From NCBI GenBank assembly GCA_028288405.1, contig JAQBNS010000003.1, forward strand, positions 1 through 57,648: a stretch of DNA of 57,648 nucleotides, read 5' to 3'. Position 1 is the stretch's first letter, and the number at the start of each line of letters is the position of its first letter. Both the position numbers and the translations under genes were made by a program. The stretch comes from Chitinophagaceae bacterium (lineage in GTDB: Bacteria; Bacteroidota; Bacteroidia; Cytophagales; Cytophagaceae). Shown here piece after piece: positions 19,179 through 27,746 of the stretch. Below the pieces are notes generated by a model, which made no database searches, had not been told where the DNA came from, and worked only from the letters and a program-made list of their open reading frames with translations.

Positions 19179-20708
19179 TTAATGTTCAATATTGATTAAG
19201 TCTACGTCAATTTGTTTGACGTCTTTCTTACGAATGAAGTCTTGTATGATATCTAATATATCATGGTCAATGTTTTTATTATAACTACCGTCTATAATAA
19301 CTCTGGAACCGATTGGCAAAGCCTGTAGTGCTTGCGTAAGCTTATGCCTATTTAAAAACGTCACATCTTCCGCCAGGGTAATCAACGTGTAAATTCTTCC
19401 TTCAATCGGTGCAGAAGAAATCTTATATGGCATCTTCAAGTTGTTCTTTAAAATAAATAAGATAGCCGCTAATATACCTGCTATGATACCTGTAAAAATA
19501 CCGGTCGTGATCATCACTACAATAGTGATTACATAAGGTAAGAACTGAGACCATCCCGCTTTGTACATACTACGAACAACATCAATAGAGACCAGCTTGT
19601 ATCCCACATACAACAAGATAGCCGCTAAAGCAGAAAGAGGAATCATGTTGAGAACATTCGGTATGAAAAGCAAGGTACATAGCAGCAATAAGGCATGAAC
19701 GATGATTGAAATTTTTGTTCTTCCTCCGGCATTCACATGACTGGAACTTCTCAAGACCACCGTAGTAATAGGAATCCCTCCTATCAGTCCACACAGCGTA
19801 TTTCCTATACCCTGAGCAAAGAGTTCTCTGTTGGGCGGAGAAACATTTTTATCCGGATCCAGTTTATCGATCGCTTCCAAGCTTAATAACCCTTCCATAC
19901 TGGTCATGATGGCAATGGTAAGAGCCAATAACCACAAGTCCGGATGCTGGATGATACTGAAATCAGGAAAATGAAACAAAGAACCAAACCCTTCAAATGC
20001 AGGCACGGTAAGAGTATGCGTAGACTTAATCAGCCATTGAGGAAAATATTTGCTCATGCAAAGATTAAGGATAATCGATACCATAACGACCAACAAAGAA
20101 ATAGGCATGAAGATCAGTTTACGAATCTTCTCCGCCCTTTTGTTCAATAGTACAAACATCATCAACACAGAAATTACACCAATGATGGCAGAGCCTATAT
20201 CCATGTAGTTGAACATGTGGTATATTTCACTGAAGGTATTTTCTCCATTCGATTGAAAGAAGAAGAAATCACCTTCCGCGTTTTTATTATCTCCTATCAC
20301 GTGAGGCAGTTGTTTGAAGAGGAGAATTAATCCGGTTGCTGACAACATGCCCCGAATAACGGAGGAAGGAAAATAGTGCGCAATATTTCCCACTTTTAAG
20401 CCTGCGAAAATCATTTGTATGATCCCGGCCAAACATAATGCCGTAAGAAAGTATTCGAATTTCCCTAAGGTAGCAATGCCCATGACAACGGTTGCGGTAA
20501 GACCGGCGGCCGGTCCTGTCACTGCCAGATTAGAGCCACTCAATAAAGTGACAACGATACCGCCAATCAAGGCGGCAACGATACCGGAATAAGGCGGAAC
20601 ACCTTGTGCTGTGGTAACACCCAAACAAATCGGGAGTGCGATGATAAACACCACTATGGCAGCCTTTAACTCCGTATATAAGCTGTATTTCTTAGTAGTT
20701 GATAACAT
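19179..20708 (-). CDS. SulP family inorganic anion transporter
   Basis: 509 residues with about 11-12 membrane spans. Family hallmarks: ALPICLGVTTAQGVPPYSGI, SGSNLAVTGPAAG and GNTLCGLIGGIPITTVVLRSSSHVNAGG. After residue ~420 there is a STAS-like cytoplasmic tail (TFLNRHKLTQAL, VIIDGSYNKNIDHD). It probably takes up bicarbonate or sulfate; the adjacent carbonic anhydrase favours bicarbonate, by analogy with known SulP-CA pairs. It lies 46 bases downstream of a small acidic membrane-anchored protein, perhaps in one operon. Confidence 0.92.
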   Translation of the reverse strand: MLSTTKKYSLYTELKAAIVVFIIALPICLGVTTAQGVPPYSGIVAALIGGIVVTLLSGSNLAVTGPAAGLTATVVMGIATLGKFEYFLTALCLAGIIQMIFAGLKVGNIAHYFPSSVIRGMLSATGLILLFKQLPHVIGDNKNAEGDFFFFQSNGENTFSEIYHMFNYMDIGSAIIGVISVLMMFVLLNKRAEKIRKLIFMPISLLVVMVSIILNLCMSKYFPQWLIKSTHTLTVPAFEGFGSLFHFPDFSIIQHPDLWLLALTIAIMTSMEGLLSLEAIDKLDPDKNVSPPNRELFAQGIGNTLCGLIGGIPITTVVLRSSSHVNAGGRTKISIIVHALLLLCTLLFIPNVLNMIPLSALAAILLYVGYKLVSIDVVRSMYKAGWSQFLPYVITIVVMITTGIFTGIIAGILAAILFILKNNLKMPYKISSAPIEGRIYTLITLAEDVTFLNRHKLTQALQALPIGSRVIIDGSYNKNIDHDILDIIQDFIRKKDVKQIDVDLINIEH

Positions 20709-20754
20709 ATAAATAAAATGAATTTAAAAACAGAATGATTCAGAAGCAATAACG

Positions 20755-21072
20755 CTAGGCCCTTGGCGGTGGCGTCAATTGTTCTCTGCTGATATCCTGT
20801 AATTGAAAATGAAAAGGAGTATAATGAACCAATGGCATCGTTTCCATTAGGATAATATCCAGAGAAGCCAATATGCTTTTAAAAAATTTCTCTTCGGGAT
20901 TTTTTTCTGTCTCTGTTTCCGAATCACTGTCGCGTGTATCCTCTTCTTCCATATCGAAGAGTTTAGCCACTTTCGTCTCTTTGACCTTCAGATCAGTCAA
21001 TACCGCAAGCGATGGTGCGATAAGGCAAGCCATAAAAAAGAGCAGCGATATGTAGATATAATGAGGTTTCAT
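20755..21072 (-). CDS. Small acidic protein with N-terminal membrane anchor or signal
   Basis: 105 residues, not recognised. A hydrophobic N-terminal segment (YIYISLLFFMACLIAPSLAV) is followed by a very acidic stretch, residues ~41-62 (MEEEDTRDSDSETETEKNPEE), and a proline-rich end (LTPPPRA). Probably secreted to the periplasm or anchored in the inner membrane. It lies 46 bases upstream of sulP on the same strand and downstream of the ilvC terminator, so it could be the first gene of the sulP-carbonic anhydrase unit. Confidence 0.6.
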   Translation of the reverse strand: MKPHYIYISLLFFMACLIAPSLAVLTDLKVKETKVAKLFDMEEEDTRDSDSETETEKNPEEKFFKSILASLDIILMETMPLVHYTPFHFQLQDISREQLTPPPRA

Positions 21073-21096
21073 GGAAACGGATAAAGATAATAAAAA

Positions 21097-21249
21097 GTGG
21101 TTAGTCGTTAGTGGTTAGTCGTTAGAAAAAACATCATTGAGCAAAAACTACTGATACTGAGGGCTTAAATCTATATAAAAAAAGTCCCGCTGTATGAGCG
21201 GGACTTTTATAGGCGAACTAACGACTATTATCTAACATCTAACGACTGT
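21097..21249. repeat. Inverted pair of GTTAGTC heptamer arrays around the ilvC terminator
   Basis: The left array 21097-21125 reads GTTAGTC GTTAGTG, then GTTAGTC GTTAG. The right array 21215-21249 is the inverse type (CTAACGACTATTATCTAAC and on) and ends at the last base of the ilvC stop codon. A terminator lies between them. Confidence 0.82.
21180..21209 (-). terminator. Terminator after ilvC
   Basis: AAAAGTCCCGCT pairs with AGCGGGACTTTT around a 5-base loop; A and T tracts on both sides allow either direction. Confidence 0.9.
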
Positions 21250-22733
21250 TAAACTACCGTACTGATCTGCTTCATAGAAGTCATGGCTGCACGCAATTCT
21301 TCTCCTACAATTTCGATCGGGTGGTAACGCAATACTTCGTTTACTTTGATCAAGGTCACGTTGTCAACGCCGTTGTCTTTACCGGCATTGAAATTTTTAC
21401 CAATGATGTCCGTATCTACTTTCTTCATGAAGTCAGCCAATAAAGGCTTGCACGCATGGTCAAATAAGTAGCAACCGTATTCTGCTGTATCAGAAATAAC
21501 GCGGTTCATTTCGAACAATTTCTTACGAGCAATCGTGTTAGCGATCAATGGCGTTTCGTGCAACGATTCGTAGTAAGCGGATTCTTCCACAATACCTGAT
21601 TCAGTCATCGTTTCGAAGGCTAATTCCACCCCTGCTCTTACCATCGCTACCATCAACAGACCGTTGTCGTAGTATTCTTGCTCAGCGATTTTCACGTCAC
21701 CTGCAGGAGTTTTTTCGAAGGCTGTTTCACCTGTCGCTGCTCTCCATGTCAATAGGTTCTTGTCACCGGCAGCCCAGTCTTCCATCATGATGCGGGAGAA
21801 CTCTCCGCTGATGATGTCGTCCTGGTGCTTGCGGAACAATGGACGCATGATTTTTTTCAATTCTTCAGAGATCGTAAACGCTTTGATTTTTGCAGGATTG
21901 CTCAAACGATCCATCATAGCGGTGATACCACCTTGTTTCAAAGATTCTGTAATTACTTCCCATCCATACTGGATCAGTTTAGAAGCGTAACCTTTATCGA
22001 TACCCTTTTCAACCATTTTGTCGAAGCACAAGATAGAACCGGTTTGCAACAAACCACAAAGGATCGTTTGCTCACCCATCAAATCTGATTTCACTTCGGC
22101 AACGAAAGAGGACTTCAATACACCTGCTCTGTCTCCACCTGTACCTACACAGTAAGCTTTCGCGATGTCCCATCCTTTTCCTTCCGGATCGTTTTCAGGG
22201 TGCACAGCGATCAAGGTAGGAACACCAAAACCTCTTTTGTATTCTTCTCTTACTTCAGAACCCGGAGATTTAGGAGCCACCATTACCACAGTAATGTCTT
22301 TTCTTACTTGCATGCCTTCTTCCACGATGTTGAATCCGTGAGAGTAAGAAAGCGTAGAACCTTTTTTCATCAAAGGCATCACAGCAGTAACTACTGATGT
22401 ATGTTGCTTATCAGGCGTAAGGTTAATCACCAGGTCAGCAGAAGGAATCAATTCTTCGTACGTGGCTACAGTGAATTTATTATCAGAAGCATTTTTCCAT
22501 GATTGTCTTTTTTCAGCAATGGCTTCTTTTCTCAACGCGTAAGAAATATCCAAACCTGAATCTCTCATGTTCAAGCCTTGGTTCAAGCCTTGTGCACCGC
22601 AACCTACGATGACGATTTTTTTACCTTTTAAAGCTTTCACACCGTCAGCGAATTCGCTGCTGTCCATGAATTCGCATACGCCCAGTTGATCTAACTTCTC
22701 TCTAAGCGAAAGTGTATTGAAGTAATTTGCCAT
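21249..22733 (-). CDS. ilvC: Ketol-acid reductoisomerase, class II (long form)
   Basis: 494 residues, the long class II form. It converts acetolactate or 2-aceto-2-hydroxybutyrate to dihydroxy acids in branched-chain amino acid synthesis, using NADPH and Mg2+. The nucleotide site is [21 protein letters not shown] near residue 40, with the conserved [16 protein letters not shown] and [18 protein letters not shown] segments downstream. The gene stands alone: no ilvD, ilvB or leu genes are adjacent. The 220 bases upstream hold a GTGAGAT-theme repeat and the oppositely oriented tRNA gene. Confidence 0.97.
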   Translation of the reverse strand: MANYFNTLSLREKLDQLGVCEFMDSSEFADGVKALKGKKIVIVGCGAQGLNQGLNMRDSGLDISYALRKEAIAEKRQSWKNASDNKFTVATYEELIPSADLVINLTPDKQHTSVVTAVMPLMKKGSTLSYSHGFNIVEEGMQVRKDITVVMVAPKSPGSEVREEYKRGFGVPTLIAVHPENDPEGKGWDIAKAYCVGTGGDRAGVLKSSFVAEVKSDLMGEQTILCGLLQTGSILCFDKMVEKGIDKGYASKLIQYGWEVITESLKQGGITAMMDRLSNPAKIKAFTISEELKKIMRPLFRKHQDDIISGEFSRIMMEDWAAGDKNLLTWRAATGETAFEKTPAGDVKIAEQEYYDNGLLMVAMVRAGVELAFETMTESGIVEESAYYESLHETPLIANTIARKKLFEMNRVISDTAEYGCYLFDHACKPLLADFMKKVDTDIIGKNFNAGKDNGVDNVTLIKVNEVLRYHPIEIVGEELRAAMTSMKQISTVV

Positions 22734-22852
22734 TGTTTATAAGTAATTTTTAGTTGAACGATTGTAAAATAGGATACAAATATGGGGATATTTTCGGGAT
22801 AAATCCGGCTATTTTGGTGTATTTTCGGGTACTTTTTATGGAAAAAAGGATT

Positions 22853-22930
22853 AGAAATGTGAGATGTGAGATGTGAAATGAGATGGATCGCTCTTCATTT
22901 GTCATCTCACATCACTCATTTCTCATTTCT
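22853..22930. repeat. GTGAGAT-theme heptamer inverted repeat
   Basis: The left arm 22853-22884 reads GTGAGAT GTGAGAT, then GTGAAAT GAGATG. The right arm 22903-22930 is its inverse (CATCTCACATCACTCATTTC). It lies between ilvC (on its upstream side) and tRNA-Arg. Confidence 0.75.
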
Positions 22931-22956
22931 GCATTAATTGTCTAGCTTTGTGCATT

Positions 22957-23030
22957 GCACCCGTAGTTCAATTGGATAGAATGACAGATTCCGGTTCTGT
23001 TGGTTGGGAGTTCGAATCTCTTCGGGTGCA
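22957..23030 (+). tRNA. tRNA-Arg (anticodon CCG)
   Basis: 74 bases fold as a standard cloverleaf. The acceptor is GCACCCG / CGGGTGC, and the anticodon stem ACAGA / TCTGT closes loop TTCCGGT with anticodon CCG at 22991-22993. The T-arm is GGGAG-TTCGAAT-CTCTT. The discriminator is A; no CCA is encoded. Confidence 0.95.
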
Positions 23031-23032
23031 CG

Positions 23033-23075
23033 AAGCCCTTTGTTTGCAAGATATATTTGCGGCAAAGGGCTTTTC
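23033..23075 (+). terminator. Terminator after tRNA-Arg
   Basis: AAGCCCTTTG pairs with CAAAGGGCTT across a 20-base loop, followed by a T-rich run. It begins three bases after the tRNA. Confidence 0.85.
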
Positions 23076-23182
23076 TTTAATCTCGGATTGCCTTACAGAT
23101 TAACTATGTATCATAAATAATTTCCGTATTTTCAATAAATAAAGTAAAAGGAGATTGTTCTACTGATTGAAATTTCAAATTA

Positions 23183-23614
23183 ATGGACAGACAAGACACA
23201 AGGTGGAAGCAACGATTTCAAAATTTTGAAAAAGCTTTTAATAGACTTAAAGAAGCTTTGGAAGAAGAAGAATTGAATGAATTAGAAAGAAATGGAGTAG
23301 TTCAACGATTTGAATTCACATTGGAATTATGTTGGAATACCTTGAAGGATTTTTTAGAAGAGGAAGGTGCACAATTTAAACCTACTCCTAAAGAAACTAT
23401 TCGACAAGCGTATAAAAGCGGATTGATTAAAAATGCCCAACTTTTAATTGATGGCTTAGATATTAGAAATGAGCTCTCTCACGATTACAGTGGTGAAAAG
23501 TTTGAAAAATCAGAAGATGAAATCAGAAATAGAATATTTCCTGCGATAGAAGAGGTTTATCAGTTTTTTCTTAAAAAATTGAACCGTAATCAAACACAAT
23601 TATTCAATGATTAA
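23183..23614 (+). CDS. HEPN-type partner (HI0074-like nucleotidyltransferase substrate-binding protein)
   Basis: 143 residues, all-helical. The HEPN RNase motif R-x4-H is visible as R95-NELS-H100 in DIRNELSHDY. Similarity is to the HI0074 family, which pairs with a minimal nucleotidyltransferase. In related HEPN/MNT modules the HEPN protein is the toxin and MNT inactivates it by AMP transfer; that mechanism is known for the family and not shown here. The stop overlaps the ATG of the MNT gene by 8 bases, so the two are coupled. Confidence 0.88.
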   Translation: MDRQDTRWKQRFQNFEKAFNRLKEALEEEELNELERNGVVQRFEFTLELCWNTLKDFLEEEGAQFKPTPKETIRQAYKSGLIKNAQLLIDGLDIRNELSHDYSGEKFEKSEDEIRNRIFPAIEEVYQFFLKKLNRNQTQLFND

Positions 23615-23912
23615 AAGTGGATTGACAGAAAGAGACCTTAATACAATATCGAGCATATTTTCAAAATATCCTTCTGTACATCTTGTTTATCTATTTGGTA
23701 GCAGAGCAAAAGGAAATTATAAAAAAGGAAGTGACATTGATATGGCTATCATGAATGCAGGTGTTATTGAAGAAACAATTAGTCGTATCAAAGGAGATTT
23801 TGAAGAAAGTTCTTTACCTTATTTAGTTGATTTGGTCTATTACCCTTCCTTGAATCATGTAGATATGAAAGAGCATATAGATAGAGTTCATATAACAGTA
23901 TATGAAAAATAG
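23607..23912 (+). CDS. Minimal nucleotidyltransferase (MNT) domain protein
   Basis: 101 residues. Pol-beta-type nucleotidyltransferase core: LFGSRAKGNYKKGSDIDMAI gives G31-S32, D43 and D45, with a third acidic residue D75 in YLVDLVYY. It is the partner of the HEPN protein just upstream, likely acting as antitoxin by modifying it. The pair lies 150 bases after tRNA-Arg, a common entry point for accessory genes, although no integrase or tRNA duplication is visible. Confidence 0.9.
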   Translation: MIKSGLTERDLNTISSIFSKYPSVHLVYLFGSRAKGNYKKGSDIDMAIMNAGVIEETISRIKGDFEESSLPYLVDLVYYPSLNHVDMKEHIDRVHITVYEK

Positions 23913-24105
23913 ACTTTGTACTATGAGCTGGTTATAAGTGGTTGCATTTTCAAATTTAGTCTAGTTCACAGCCACTAATAGTTACTTGTATTTTTCATCT
24001 GACTTTTTGCATCTATCATAGATACGGCTAGTAAATTCAACTAAATAATTTTCATTGGTCACAGCAATTACTTATATTCCATTGAAACCTTAAACTTTTT
24101 TCCCC

Positions 24106-24444
24106 ATGACCTATCTCAACAGACCACCCGTTTTCAAAGGACACAATGGCGCGCACATCAATACTGATGGTACATGGGTATGCGGCGGTGCTTATACCGG
24201 CGCGCATCAAAATCCCAATGGTTTTTGGGTTTGTGGCGGTGCGCACAATGGAGCACACAGAAATCCTGATGGCACATGGGCTTGCGGCGGAGCTTATAAA
24301 GGCGCGCATCTTGGCAGCAATGGGAAATGGTATTGCGGAGGCGAACATACAGAAGCCCATCGCAATGTCGACGGTACCTGGTCGGTGGGCGCAGCTTATG
24401 CCGGTGTACAACGCAATCCCGATGGCAGTTGGGTGTGTGCTTAA
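24106..24444 (+). CDS. Protein of six 17-residue GAH-N-DG-W-CGG repeats, function unknown
   Basis: 112 residues, not recognised. After a 12-residue leader (MTYLNRPPVFKG) nearly the whole protein is tandem 17-residue units of the form GAH.N.DG.W.CGGAY. (51 bases each). Four units keep a His near the start and a Cys before GG; unit five has lost the Cys (WSVGAAY) and unit six is truncated at WVCA. No signal peptide or membrane span is seen, so it should be cytoplasmic. The regular His/Cys spacing suggests metal binding or a small beta-repeat fold; this is inference. A PAS-LuxR regulator follows 27 bases later. Confidence 0.68.
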   Translation: MTYLNRPPVFKGHNGAHINTDGTWVCGGAYTGAHQNPNGFWVCGGAHNGAHRNPDGTWACGGAYKGAHLGSNGKWYCGGEHTEAHRNVDGTWSVGAAYAGVQRNPDGSWVCA

Positions 24445-24471
24445 CCTGAAGATTTATACAATAAACACAGC

Positions 24472-25278
24472 ATGTCAAAAAATATCAACACGCACGCAGA
24501 ACTGCGCAAGCTCATATCAAAAGTCGTAGACCAAACCTACTACGATTCAGAAGAAGACTGGCAAACGGTAGAACAATTGATACAGCGCGATGAGTTCAAG
24601 TTTCTTTTGGGACACCTGGGAGGTATCGCCTACATCTTCAATTATAAAACCGGTCTATATGAATACATGAGTAGCAATGTTCAATCAGAGCTAGGCTATA
24701 AGCCTCAGCAATTCATGGGGGAACCCGGTGCGCATTTTATCTACACACTGATTGCAGAAGAACAGGTAGCGCCTTTTACAGGAGCCATCATGCAAGATAT
24801 ACTGATTTATCTTTCGACGCATTCTACTCCTGAAACAGGCCGGGATTACCGGTTTACCTGTTCTTTGAAACTAAAAAATATTGCCAATGAATACAAGTGG
24901 TTCATCATCGATACCAACATCATACAAGCCGACAAAAAAGGATTTCCTGTACGATCGCTGGTGACTTGCACAAATATTCATGCTTACAAAAAAGACGATA
25001 CCTTGCATTATACCGTACTTAAAAAAGATCAAGACGGTATTTACCAAACGGTGCATCAAGGCGATGCCAATAAGAATCAAGAAGTGAATGAACTTAGTTC
25101 AAGGGAAACCGAAATCATGAAACTCATCGTAAATGGATATAAGAGCAAACAAATCGCGGAAAAATTATTTATAAGTCCCTATACCGTATTGACTCACCGC
25201 AGAAATATATTACAAAAAACACAATGCAAAGGAACAGCGCAACTGACCAAATTCGCTTTTGTAAAAGGTTTTATCTAG
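24472..25278 (+). CDS. PAS-like sensor with LuxR-type DNA-binding domain
   Basis: 268 residues. Residues ~50-170 look like a PAS fold (GGIAYIFNYKTGLYEYMS, then a core ending WFIIDTNII). Residues ~207-265 are a LuxR/GerE helix-turn-helix: LSSRETEIMKLIVNGYKSKQIAEKL and SPYTVLTHRRNI. It is a transcription regulator without a receiver or kinase domain, so the PAS domain itself probably senses the signal. It directly follows the 17-residue-repeat gene and precedes a broken Crp/Fnr copy. Confidence 0.85.
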   Translation: MSKNINTHAELRKLISKVVDQTYYDSEEDWQTVEQLIQRDEFKFLLGHLGGIAYIFNYKTGLYEYMSSNVQSELGYKPQQFMGEPGAHFIYTLIAEEQVAPFTGAIMQDILIYLSTHSTPETGRDYRFTCSLKLKNIANEYKWFIIDTNIIQADKKGFPVRSLVTCTNIHAYKKDDTLHYTVLKKDQDGIYQTVHQGDANKNQEVNELSSRETEIMKLIVNGYKSKQIAEKLFISPYTVLTHRRNILQKTQCKGTAQLTKFAFVKGFI

Positions 25279-25282
25279 TTTC

Positions 25283-25459
25283 ATGTATTCATCCCTACTT
25301 CAACACATCCAACGTTTCCTCCCTTTAACAAAAGAAGAAACACATGAACTGACCAGCTACCTGGCGGCAAAAAAAACAGATAAAAAAGAATTTCTCTTTC
25401 AGGAAGGTCAAGTATGTAGCGCCAATTACTTTGTAGCGGAAGGTTGCTTTACGCCTGTA
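25283..25459 (+). pseudogene. Truncated, frameshifted copy of the Crp/Fnr regulator at 26461
   Basis: The first ~59 residues (MYSSLLQHIQRF...EFLFQEGQVC.ANYFVAEGC) align with the start of the intact Crp/Fnr gene at 26461. At about 25450 one extra base (TTGCTTTACG against TTGTTTACG) shifts the frame, and homology ends after CCTGTA at 25459. The frame runs on to 25555 in unrelated residues. It is a relic of a duplication; the sensing domain is incomplete and the DNA-binding part absent. Confidence 0.85.
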
Positions 25460-25586
25460 CAATTGAAGAAATGGTCAAACTTGTCTTTGAATAATCTCAT
25501 TCGTACTTATTTATCATTATTAATAAGTATTCTCCGGCGGTTAAAATACAGTTAGCTTTAGGCATCTAAATAAACTGATTTTAACT

Positions 25587-26369
25587 ATGAAACATTTTGT
25601 AACTACACTTTTTACCTTAGCATTTGTTTTAGCCTTCACTTTGGCCTGTAAAAAAAGCAGCGACGATGCACCTGCTCCGAGTTCTCCTACTTTACAAAAC
25701 AGAATAGAAAAAAAATGGAATGTAAGTACCACGCCTGCTGCAACAGGACGAGTATCAGCCGGCGCTGATGACTATACTTCATTTGAATTTACAGACGAAG
25801 GAAAATACTTTATCATCAAAGCGGATAAAAGTCAACTCAAGGGAAATTTCACATTGACCGTTGGCGATAGCATATTGACTCTCGATGGCTTAGGCAAAAT
25901 CTACATCGATGAAATCACGGAAACACAGATTATCTTCCGTTTGGTATTGACCGGAACTTCAGATGAGGTGACTGTCACAGCAGCACCTGCAACAACTGTT
26001 TCTACTTCTCAAAATACCCAAAACCTCGTCAACTCCTGGTCTTTCAAAAGCCGAAAAGTTAATGGTACCCCAGATGCCGCAGTCAATAGTGCATTCAGTT
26101 CCGGAGGATATTACTTATATGTGACACTTACAGACTATGGCACCTACAGTGTTGAGACCAACGTTCCCGGTACACCTAGCCAAATCGGCATCTGGAAATG
26201 GTGCAACACACAGCAAACTACTTTTGGCGCCAGCAGTAATCCGGACGTAGAACCTACTTGTACGGGAATGAACGTCAATACCGTATCTTTTAATAGCGAT
26301 GGAGATCTTGTACTAACGGCCACGATCAATAGCAATGTACAAGAAGACACCTACGTGACAAAACCTTAA
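25587..26369 (+). CDS. Lipoprotein with two lipocalin-like halves
   Basis: 260 residues. A lipoprotein signal peptide ends LAFTLACKKSSDD, with Cys21 as the lipidated residue, so it is anchored in the envelope. Two beta-rich halves follow (~45-130 and ~145-258). Each has a W.F or WNVS-like start and short alternating strands, resembling the lipocalin-like lipoproteins common in Bacteroidota, but the family match is only by general character. It lies between the broken and the intact Crp/Fnr copies and ends at its own terminator. Confidence 0.75.
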   Translation: MKHFVTTLFTLAFVLAFTLACKKSSDDAPAPSSPTLQNRIEKKWNVSTTPAATGRVSAGADDYTSFEFTDEGKYFIIKADKSQLKGNFTLTVGDSILTLDGLGKIYIDEITETQIIFRLVLTGTSDEVTVTAAPATTVSTSQNTQNLVNSWSFKSRKVNGTPDAAVNSAFSSGGYYLYVTLTDYGTYSVETNVPGTPSQIGIWKWCNTQQTTFGASSNPDVEPTCTGMNVNTVSFNSDGDLVLTATINSNVQEDTYVTKP

Positions 26370-26389
26370 TCTCTTTAACGATTATTCAA

Positions 26390-26427
26390 AAGAACAGAGT
26401 AAGCGCCAGGCTTGCTCTGTTTTTTTA
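26390..26427 (+). terminator. Terminator after the lipoprotein gene
   Basis: AACAGAGTAAGC pairs with GCTTGCTCTGTT (one mismatch) and is followed by seven T. Confidence 0.87.
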
Positions 26428-26460
26428 TGCCAATTTATTCCTTAAGTTCGGGGCAGATCT

Positions 26461-27033
26461 ATGTACACTGCACTTCTTCAACACATCCAACGTTTCGTCT
26501 CCTTAACGGAAGAAGAAATCCATGTATTGGCTAGTTACCTGACGGAAAAAAAACCAAGCAAGAAAGAATTTCTCTTTCAGGAAGGTCAAGTATGCACCGC
26601 CAATTACTTTGTAGCGAAAGGTTGTTTACGCCTGTATTATGTCAACGACAAAGGCATTGAAACCATCGTTCAGTTTGCCATTGAAAACTGGTGGATCAGT
26701 GACTATCAAAGTTTGGAACGGCAGATCCCTTCTCCTTTTTATTTACAAGCGATAGAATCGAGTACAGTGATCGTATTGGAAAAACAGGTACAAGAAGAAC
26801 TGTTGACAAAAAGCCCTTCACTCGAACGTTATTTCCGCATTGTTGCACAGCGGGCGTACGGAGCGGCACAGATGCGTATTAAATACATTTCAGAGCTATC
26901 CGGTGAAGAGCGTTATGTACAATTCACGGAATCCTTTCCAGACTTTGTACAACGTATTCCGCAATACATGCTGGCTTCTTATTTAGGATTTACGCCTGAA
27001 TTTTTAAGTAAACTAAGAGCAAAGAAACGCTAA
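26461..27033 (+). CDS. Crp/Fnr family transcriptional regulator
   Basis: 190 residues, the usual length of the Bacteroidota form. The N-terminal cyclic-nucleotide-binding-like beta roll is seen in KEFLFQEGQVC.ANYFVAKGCLRLYY and GIETIVQFAIENWW. The C-terminal winged helix is short (QYMLASYLGFTPEFLSKLR). No Fnr-type iron-sulfur cysteines are arranged at the N-terminus. It is 73 bases upstream of an AhpD-like gene, which may be its target or operon partner. Confidence 0.88.
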   Translation: MYTALLQHIQRFVSLTEEEIHVLASYLTEKKPSKKEFLFQEGQVCTANYFVAKGCLRLYYVNDKGIETIVQFAIENWWISDYQSLERQIPSPFYLQAIESSTVIVLEKQVQEELLTKSPSLERYFRIVAQRAYGAAQMRIKYISELSGEERYVQFTESFPDFVQRIPQYMLASYLGFTPEFLSKLRAKKR

Positions 27034-27106
27034 GCTCCGTTCTTAATCTACATTAAGTTTTTTCTCTTGTCCTTTCCATAGGTTTGTTTCAACAAAAAAA
27101 AACGCC

Positions 27107-27550
27107 ATGAAAAAAAGAATCAACCTAGAACAAATCCTTCCCGAAGGCTACAAAGCCATGCTCCTCTTCTCTGCTGCCGGTAAATCGAAACATCTGCATC
27201 CTTTACAAACGGAGTTGATCAAAATAAGAACGTCACAGATCAACGGTTGTGCATTTTGCCTGAACATGCACACGATAGACGCCAGAAAGTTAGGCGAAAC
27301 AGAGCAACGCATCTATACTTTATCTGCCTGGAGAGAAACACCCTACTTCAGTGAAGAAGACCGTGCGATACTGGCATTAACCGAAGAAGTAGCACTCATC
27401 CACCAACATGTATCGGAAGATACCTATCAGAAAGCGGCTCAGGTATTGAGTGAACAACAAATCGCAGAAGTGATCATGACCGCTGTTGTCATCAATTCAT
27501 GGAACAGAATTGCGATTGCCACCGGTATGATGGCACCGGAAGGAAAATAG
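27107..27550 (+). CDS. Carboxymuconolactone decarboxylase family protein (AhpD-like)
   Basis: 147 residues. The redox motif is C48-AF-C51 with H55 (INGCAFCLNMHTIDARK), typical of AhpD-like alkylhydroperoxidase-core proteins. Segments TLSAWRETPYFSEEDRAILALTEEV are also family marks. It is likely a small redox enzyme in peroxide defence. It follows a Crp/Fnr gene with the same orientation. The TAG stop begins a long GTTAGTT repeat array. Confidence 0.9.
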   Translation: MKKRINLEQILPEGYKAMLLFSAAGKSKHLHPLQTELIKIRTSQINGCAFCLNMHTIDARKLGETEQRIYTLSAWRETPYFSEEDRAILALTEEVALIHQHVSEDTYQKAAQVLSEQQIAEVIMTAVVINSWNRIAIATGMMAPEGK

Positions 27551-27641
27551 TTGTTAGTTGTTAGTTGTTAGTTGTTAGTTGTTAAATTTATTTTTATTCT
27601 TTATCAGAATACACATAACTAATAACTAACAACTAACAACC
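27548..27641. repeat. Inverted pair of GTTAGTT heptamer arrays
   Basis: The left array 27548-27584 starts with the TAG stop of the AhpD-like gene and runs GTTAGTT four times with perfect 7-base period. The right array 27617-27641 is the inverse (AACTAATAACTAACAACTAA). Confidence 0.83.
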
Positions 27642-27746
27642 TATAACTATGTTGCTTGTTTAGAAGAAGGTACTATACTGAATGCTTTATTCTATGCGAT
27701 TACTCCACTGGCCTTGGAGGTACTTGTACTGGATCAAAAAAAATAA
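27627..27746 (+). pseudogene. Possible 3' remnant of a gene cut by a repeat array
   Basis: From about 27639 to the TAA at 27744-27746 one frame reads VACLEEGTILNALFYAIT then PLALEVLVLDQKK, which has a protein-like hydrophobic composition but no start codon. A hairpin follows directly. Upstream the frame runs into the GTTAGT array and hits a stop there. It may be the tail of a lost gene; I do not recognise the family, and chance coding remains possible. Confidence 0.28.

Noticed and set aside
24052..24529. Several 100-codon frames on both strands over the 17-residue repeats
   Set aside because: A 51-base repeat keeps all frames open together. Only the frame at 24106 gives consistent units, a plausible start and a stop before the next gene.
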